From positions 1-25,592 of the forward strand of contig JAYMTF010001181.1 in NCBI GenBank assembly GCA_036897485.1: DNA of 25,592 nucleotides, in the 5' to 3' direction. The position numbers and the translations under genes are program-made. The stretch is from Pelargonium nanum (taxonomy: Eukaryota; Streptophyta; Magnoliopsida; Geraniales; Geraniaceae). Positions within the stretch are counted from its first letter, which is position 1. Each line of letters starts with the position of its first letter. Of this stretch, positions 21,226 through 25,592 are shown piece after piece. The notes under the pieces are model-generated. The model made no database searches. It saw only the letters and a list, made by a program, of their open reading frames with translations, and was not told the DNA's origin.

Positions 21226-21269
21226 CTCCCCTGATGTGCAGGCTGGATGAGTTAATACTAAATTCAGTA

Positions 21270-21590
21270 TGGTATCAAAGTTGATTATGCCTAATAGCTC
21301 ATCTTCCTTACCTCCCGGCTTAAATTCATCATCCACGTGAGGCCAATGCATGTTCTCTCTTATCAGTATTGCAAGTGAGAGGGAGTATTAAGTGATATTC
21401 TCGACTTAAGTCCACATATTCACACGTGCAGACTCATCTCTCTTGTTCAACCTACAGATCAGGGGGAGTCTTTAAGAACCTCACATCGGTAAAATATAAA
21501 TGGAATATGTTATATATAATGATGTCAACGAAACCCTACTAGAACGGTCAATCTTGTCACTAGAATTTCACTTGGATGTGTGTTGTATAA
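21270..21590 (+). mobile_element. TRIM-like mini-retrotransposon piece, plus strand
   Basis: TGGTATCAAAG (21270-21280), close to the initiator-Met-tRNA primer-binding site, is followed by about 100 bp, a purine tract ending GAGAGGGAG with an LTR-like start TATTAAGTGATATTC at 21385, then a second purine tract AGGGGGAG (21461-21468) and an LTR start TTTAAGAACCTCACATCGG. That last LTR is the inverted counterpart of the one at 21225, so 21170-21245 and 21450-21540 form a long inverted repeat. Confidence 0.6.
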
Positions 21591-21890
21591 GAGAGACGAG
21601 TATGGGCCTGAGCCTATACATGGATAAATGGACTTTAATTCAAGAGTATCATTTAGCACCCCCTCACATGTAGATCGGATAAGAGAGAACAGACTCGAGC
21701 CTATCGTGGACTATGGACTTGAGCCGGGTCGTAAGACAAATGTGTCATTAGGAAAAATCAACTACCATGTTAAACTTTAATAGTATGCATTTAAGATTCA
21801 ATTACTAAAAAGCCAATCTTACTAGTAGAATTTCAGTTGCACCCGTATATATGTATCTTTTGTATTTCATATTTTGGCGTATGTCAAAAT
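21565..21890 (-). mobile_element. Second minus-strand TRIM-like piece
   Basis: On the minus strand an LTR-like tail resembling 21085-21200 is followed by TGGTAGTTGA (21767-21758, a decayed primer-binding site), an internal segment, a purine tract GTGAGGGGG (21667-21659) and an LTR-like start TGCTAAATGATACTC. The internal segment shares AAGAGAGAAC and GAGCCTAT words with the copy at 20990-21030. Confidence 0.5.
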
Positions 21891-22620
21891 TGTTGTATGT
21901 AGAAATGGCAAAATGAGCAAAAATAGAAAACCCTAAGATAGACAAACTGTGGTAATGATGTTTCCACTTCTATTGTCTTGCAGATATGATAATGCGTACC
22001 TAAATTTGTGGGTACTTGCTTTTTTCGCAAGTTTGAGTCATGCAAAACAAATTCAATTATTTTTATATCGATTAAAACAAATTCTCACATTTTGTACTAA
22101 AAAGTAAAAATCGAAACCCATAACAAGTGCCCCTTGTGAGGTTCGATTTGAGATAGACTTTCAGTCCTCAACAAGACTCGAATATAAAATTGTCCATTTT
22201 TCAACATTGGTGAGTTAGTATTACATTTATTATAAACAATATGAGTAAGATAAATGAGTTAAAATCCTTAATTTTTCTAAAAGAAGAACATCATGATATT
22301 GTCAAAAGAAATAAGATGGAGCAATAGTTTTGAAAAAATAAGAGGAGGAATGGGCTCAAGTGGTGTGGGTGAGGACAAGGAATGGGCTTTAGATGCTGCT
22401 ATATATAATGGAGGATATTGATATTGGGTCAGAGAACTCAAGCATAAATGGGCTAACTATGAATGAGGTTTGTAATTTGTATTTTGACTATTTGTTTGAG
22501 AGATAATATTGTTAGTACTTGGTTTGAGTGTTTGACATTTACCAAAATGATTATGGACAATTTGTTGACTTATAAGACATGAATACATGTAACTTTTTTT
22601 TCTGAAACTATGTAAGATCT
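21891..22620. other. Intergenic stretch with no recognised feature
   Basis: AT-rich sequence. A TATATATAA word lies at about 22400, and a short purine-rich stretch precedes it, but no supported gene follows. I see nothing else. Confidence 0.35.
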
Positions 22621-22624
22621 TATA

Positions 22625-23281
22625 TTAATTTAAAAGAATCGTGAATACAAGATCCGCGATTGGAATTGGACAAAACAATCCTACCCAATTACACACTCCC
22701 TCAATCGAAACAGATGATCTAGCTAAACTATAAGCAACAAGATTTGCTTTCCTCCTAACAAAACGAAAGTTTAAAGTAGAAAAGCTAGATAAGTAAGACA
22801 AAATGTCAGATGTAACCAGACCCAAGGCACTGGGAAACACCTCCCCTCCGGTCTTCAACGCACAAATCAAAATATGAGCAACATGATTCGCTCCCCACCT
22901 CCCCAAACGGAAATCCAAACTAGAAAAGCTAGATACGCAAGATAAAATGACAGATATAACCAAATCCAAGGCACTGGGAAGCCCCTCCCCTCCGATCCGT
23001 AACGCACAAACCACCTTTTCAACATCGAATTCAACAATTACCTTTACCCAACCGTATCGAGCAGTCCAAGATAAGACTTCACGGATCGTTAGGATTTCCG
23101 TCAGCTCTGGGTCCAAGACACCCAACCACCCTTCCCGGCCACCGCCGCAGACCACACCTGACCAGTCCCGAAAAACCCAACCACCCCCTGATCTATCCTC
23201 GGCAGCAAACTCAGCATCATCCGTGTAGAGCTTGAAATACGACATGCTGCTCTGATCACGTCCAACCAACTGTGAAACCAT
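22625..23281 (-). CDS. RNase H-like (RVT_3-type) reading frame with internal duplication, probably transposon-derived
   Basis: A 218-codon open frame resembles the plant RVT_3 RNase H-like proteins found in non-LTR retrotransposons and as many stand-alone genes. Likely landmarks are KLYTDDA (D21, usual K-x-N-x-D-G-A), GGWVFRDWSG (34-42), LTEILTIREVL (E62) and VEFDVEKVV (D86), which would be three of the four RNase H acids; the C-terminal block FVRRKANLVAYSLARSS fits the family's V-R-R-x-A-N-x-V-A-H-x-L-A motif but has Tyr in place of His. Residues 92-139 and 140-187 are a tandem duplication (DNA 22865-23008 and 22721-22864, 144 bp each). No reverse transcriptase remains nearby, and a splice-acceptor-like TTTCACAG lies just upstream of TTGGTTGGACG, so the start could be within an exon. 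Whether it is expressed is unknown; a transposon relic or young pseudogene is the simplest reading. Confidence 0.5.
   Translation of the reverse strand: MVSQLVGRDQSSMSYFKLYTDDAEFAAEDRSGGGWVFRDWSGVVCGGGREGWLGVLDPELTEILTIREVLSWTARYGWVKVIVEFDVEKVVCALRIGGEGLPSALDLVISVILSCVSSFSSLDFRLGRWGANHVAHILICALKTGGEVFPSALGLVTSDILSYLSSFSTLNFRFVRRKANLVAYSLARSSVSIEGVCNWVGLFCPIPIADLVFTILLN
22721..23008 (-). repeat. 144-bp in-frame tandem duplication inside the RNase H-like frame
   Basis: Copies at 22865-23008 and 22721-22864 are exactly 144 bp apart and share, for example, CAAGGCACTGGGAA and CTCCCCTCCG. At protein level CALRIGGEGLPSALDLV aligns with CALKTGGEVFPSALGLV. Both copies are open, so the duplication did not break the frame. 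Confidence 0.8.
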
Positions 23282-23600
23282 AAATTGTACTTATAGAACT
23301 AAAAATTGAAAGATACATAAATTGAAAGATACACAAATGTACTTTTCTGATTTTTATATTTCATAACACTAAAAGTAATAAAATGACATGCATGTTCTTT
23401 AAAAAAAAAGACATGCAAGTAATTTAAAAAATATATGGGCAAAAAAGACATTACACCTGAAAAAGTAGGGATAAAAAGGTCAAACGATTTGGTGTTTTGA
23501 GAGTTTGAGTGACGAGACTAAAAGTAATCGATAAAAACACATGCTTTTTTGTTTGGTTTGTATCCTGCAACATGCATTACCAAATATATCTATTTAGAAT
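23282..23600. other. Intergenic stretch with no recognised feature
   Basis: AT-rich, with a short duplicated AAATTGAAAGATACA word at about 23305-23330. Nothing else is visible. Confidence 0.4.
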
Positions 23601-23604
23601 AGGT

Positions 23605-23965
23605 AAAAAGTACAAAATAGTTACTGAACTATCCAGTTCGTGCCATTTTGGTCTCTAAACTATCAAACGTGTCATTTCAGTCCAAAAGATAGGCGAAAGA
23701 GCCGTTATAGTCCAAACATTTTCAGAAACCGAGCCCCGTCAGTACATTCCGTCAAAATACTGACGGAATCCGTTAAGTCTCGATGATGTGGACTTTTTAA
23801 AACAGTTTTAATGAAAATTTAACGGTTTCGTTAGTGATTTTGACGGAATGTTCTGACGGGGCTCGGTTTTAGAAACGTTTGGAGTATAACGGCTCTTTTG
23901 CCTATCTTTTGGACTGAAATGACACGTTTGATAGTTCAAGGACCATTTTAAACATTTTTCCCTTT
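23605..23965. mobile_element. Long foldback MITE-like element
   Basis: The left arm (about 23641-23770) and right arm (about 23828-23952) are near-perfect inverse complements, for example ACTATCAAACGTGTCATTTC in one and its reverse in the other, for about 125 nt with only scattered mismatches, around a loop of roughly 60 nt. The outer left edge contains a small extra duplication (GAACTATC..AAACTATC). The motifs 'AAAATGGTCC..GAACTATC' are common in plant foldback repeats. Clear target-site duplications were not found. A transcript would form a long hairpin. Confidence 0.7.
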
Positions 23966-24483
23966 ATTTATAAGATAATGTTTCGTTTTGATCCTTAACT
24001 ATCTATTTTATTTTACTTTGGTCCTTAAGTTAACTATATTATTTTTAATTTGGCCACAAACTATGCTATTTTATTTAAATTTGTCCAATCCTTACCATAT
24101 CGAAACAAAACTCAAAATGGTACTGAATTCAAAACAAAATGAAGAACTGAGACATATTTATTTTATTTTATTTATAGTGTTTTTTTGAAGGAATTTTATT
24201 TATAGTGTTTGGTTTGAACTTTTTAGACGTTGTAATAAATTTCTCATTTATTAGCAAAGAAAAAAAAAATCACCTTCTTCCAATTTCAATCAAACACTCA
24301 AATGCAGAGAAAATGGGGGAGAAAATTTTGGGGATTTTTTGACAAATTTGGATGTTGCATTAATGATGTTCCAACCCTATTTGAATTTGTTTCATGTTGA
24401 TGAGGTTCTTTGTAATATTTTATAGGACACGTAGATGAACATTTTATATAGTATTTTATTTATATTATAATTACATTGTAAAA
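23966..24483. other. Repeat-flavoured intergenic stretch without gene
   Basis: At 23975-24095 words such as TTTGATCCTTAACTAT, TTTGGTCCTTAAGTTAACTAT and TTTGGCCACAAACTAT recur, resembling the neighbouring foldback arms, so this is probably a diverged copy. From 24100 to 24483 the sequence is AT-rich with nothing recognisable. Confidence 0.4.
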
Positions 24484-24494
24484 GACCCAGTTTG

Positions 24495-24715
24495 ACCTAA
24501 GGATAGTGACGCAGTTGACTACACAAGCTACATGAGTGGGAAAAGCGTTTGCGTTTGATTCCCGCTCAACACACCTCCGGGTAGAGGGATGAGCTTTAAC
24601 TATGACTTACCCTCGGATGAGGATTAGTCTGAGTGTGACAAAACATCTTAAAGGTGTCAGCCGCAAGTTTGCGAGCCCGCTTAGGATACCCATGGTCTAG
24701 AAGGAAAAAAAAAGG
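24495..24715 (+). mobile_element. Nearly complete tRNA-derived SINE with A-rich tail
   Basis: A box TGACGCAGTTGA (24507-24518), B box GTTTGATTCCC (24553-24563), then about 130 bp of body and an A-rich tail (AAGGAAAAAAAAA) ending near 24713. A candidate target-site duplication GACCCAGTTTG (24484-24494) / GACCCAATTTG (24716-24726) matches 10 of 11. The head is clearly the same family as the SINE at 25492 (shared CGCAGTTG, CATGAGT, CTCAACACA). Caveat: GACCCAATTT also occurs in the following repeat. Confidence 0.75.
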
Positions 24716-24734
24716 GACCCAATTTGGTTATGAA

Positions 24735-24935
24735 ATATCACGTTTCGACCCAATTTAGTTTCTGAACTTTTTTTAACCTAAAACAGTCCCTATCAAATTT
24801 GGTAAATATTTGAAATTTAAAGGACTATTTTGGGTCAAAAAAAAGTTCATGGACCAAACTGAGTCGAAACGCGAAGGAACAATTTTGAGTTATACAAATT
24901 TAAATGACTAAATTAAGTCGAAACATGAAATTCAG
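24735..24935. repeat. Foldback repeat next to the SINE
   Basis: A left arm at about 24741-24790 (CGTTTCGACCCAATTTAG...) pairs with a right arm at about 24821-24872 (its reverse ends ...GAGTCGAAACG), about 80% complementary over 50 nt. A further direct partial copy of the right arm (AAATTAAGTCGAAACATG) lies at about 24910-24930. Likely a degenerate MITE. Confidence 0.5.
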
Positions 24936-24959
24936 TGTCTAAATTTGGTATTTAACCTA

Positions 24960-25490
24960 ACTACAATGAGGGGTTGTTTGTTTTAGTTTTGGCTCACGCA
25001 CCCAAACCTTATAATGGATATTCTTGGTTTTCGAATGTAAGTCTTATATTGATACTTTTAAAAATATAATAAATTAATTTCATTAGATAAAATAAAATAT
25101 AAACACTTTATTATGAGGATCTCAAGATTGTGGTGCAATATAAATAAATATTCAGTTAATATGGTTTATTATTAAATTATTATTTAGAAACTAAATTGTG
25201 TGGTTGCTACTACTACAAAGCTAGTCTTCAAATGAGACCAAACAAGAGCAAGTGGAGTTGCAAAAATTAGGCCACAAATAGTGGCATTCAATTCAAGTGC
25301 ATTGTGCCAATTTAAACTATGGCCTTATCTTCCACCTAAGAGGCATTTTTTGGTTTTAAAGCACATAAAGCAATTTTTATTTTATTTTATCTACAATATT
25401 CTAGGAGTAAAGCCCAATTAATGTGTCTTATAGACACTACAAAAGGGACATTATTAAACAAATATTCAATGACATAAAAGTATTATTATT
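24960..25490. other. Intergenic stretch with no recognised feature
   Basis: AT-rich sequence between the foldback repeat and the terminal SINE head. No exon, promoter or transposon end could be supported. Confidence 0.4.
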
Positions 25491-25491
25491 A

Positions 25492-25592
25492 TACCCACTG
25501 GGTGTGGCGCAGTTGGTGCGCTGGGGCTGCATGAGTCGGAAGAGCTCTTGAGTTCGATCCCCACTCAACACATCTGTGAGGGAGAGGTGAGA
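25492..25592 (+). mobile_element. Head of a tRNA-derived SINE, cut by the window edge
   Basis: A box TGGCGCAGTTGG (25505-25516) and B box AGTTCGATCCC (25551-25561) at tRNA-like spacing, followed by CACTCAACACATCTGTGAGGG. Positions 25492-25545 are the reverse complement of window positions 54-1 with three mismatches, so the window is bracketed by two divergently oriented copies. Confidence 0.8.

Noticed and set aside
20965..21890. An autonomous Copia-type retrotransposon
   Set aside because: Primer-binding-site-like and purine-tract words are present, but the interiors are about 100 bp and contain no gag, integrase or reverse transcriptase.
22947..23228. Plus-strand Pro/Ser-rich frame
   Set aside because: Lies antisense to the RNase H-like frame and mirrors its composition; no independent support.
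1..25592. CRISPR arrays, bacterial operons, riboswitches or phage modules
   Set aside because: None is expected in plant nuclear DNA and none is seen; the tandem repeats here have no regular unique spacers.

Overview
This window is nuclear DNA from a flowering plant, most likely a eudicot. It is AT-rich, the genes contain GT-AG introns, the four main gene families are typical of plants, and the spaces between genes and inside introns are filled with short plant transposable elements. I cannot name the species. All exon boundaries below come from reading splice sites and reading frame by eye, with no transcript support.

Layout. (1) Positions 1-201 hold the cut-off head of a tRNA-derived SINE (minus strand) and what looks like a Helitron 3' end. 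(2) Positions 531-5151, minus strand, hold a seven-exon alpha/beta hydrolase of the monoacylglycerol-lipase-like group (385 aa). (3) Positions 5152-8935 are the divergent intergenic region between that gene and the next; it carries several decayed repeats and ends in a good TATA promoter. (4) Positions 8936-12573, plus strand, hold a six-exon annexin resembling annexin D5 (315 aa), with a 519-bp hAT-type MITE in intron 1 and a SINE-like relic in intron 5. (5) Positions 12574-14730 are intergenic with a foldback repeat, then a promoter carrying three clustered P1BS-type sites. (6) Positions 14731-16433, plus strand, hold a five-exon low-molecular-weight purple acid phosphatase (336 aa). (7) Positions 16434-16860 are the short convergent spacer, with a SINE-like relic. 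(8) Positions 16861-19388, minus strand, hold a three-exon DUF760 gene of the 'UV-B-induced protein, chloroplastic' family (420 aa), with a Stowaway MITE in intron 1. (9) Positions 19560-25592 are repeat-rich: a nested minisatellite, a 27-bp minisatellite, a cluster of TRIM-like mini-retrotransposon pieces in both orientations, an RNase H-like reading frame with an internal 48-residue tandem duplication, a long foldback element, a nearly complete SINE and, at the very end, another SINE head that is the mirror image of the one at position 1.

The four main genes show no operon-like or pathway relationship: lipid/ester hydrolysis, membrane and calcium binding, phosphate scavenging, and a plastid protein. 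I found no convincing new multi-gene system. The observations most worth following are the P1BS triplet in front of the phosphatase, the TRIM-like cluster with opposed copies, the hierarchical minisatellite, and the internally duplicated RNase H-like reading frame.
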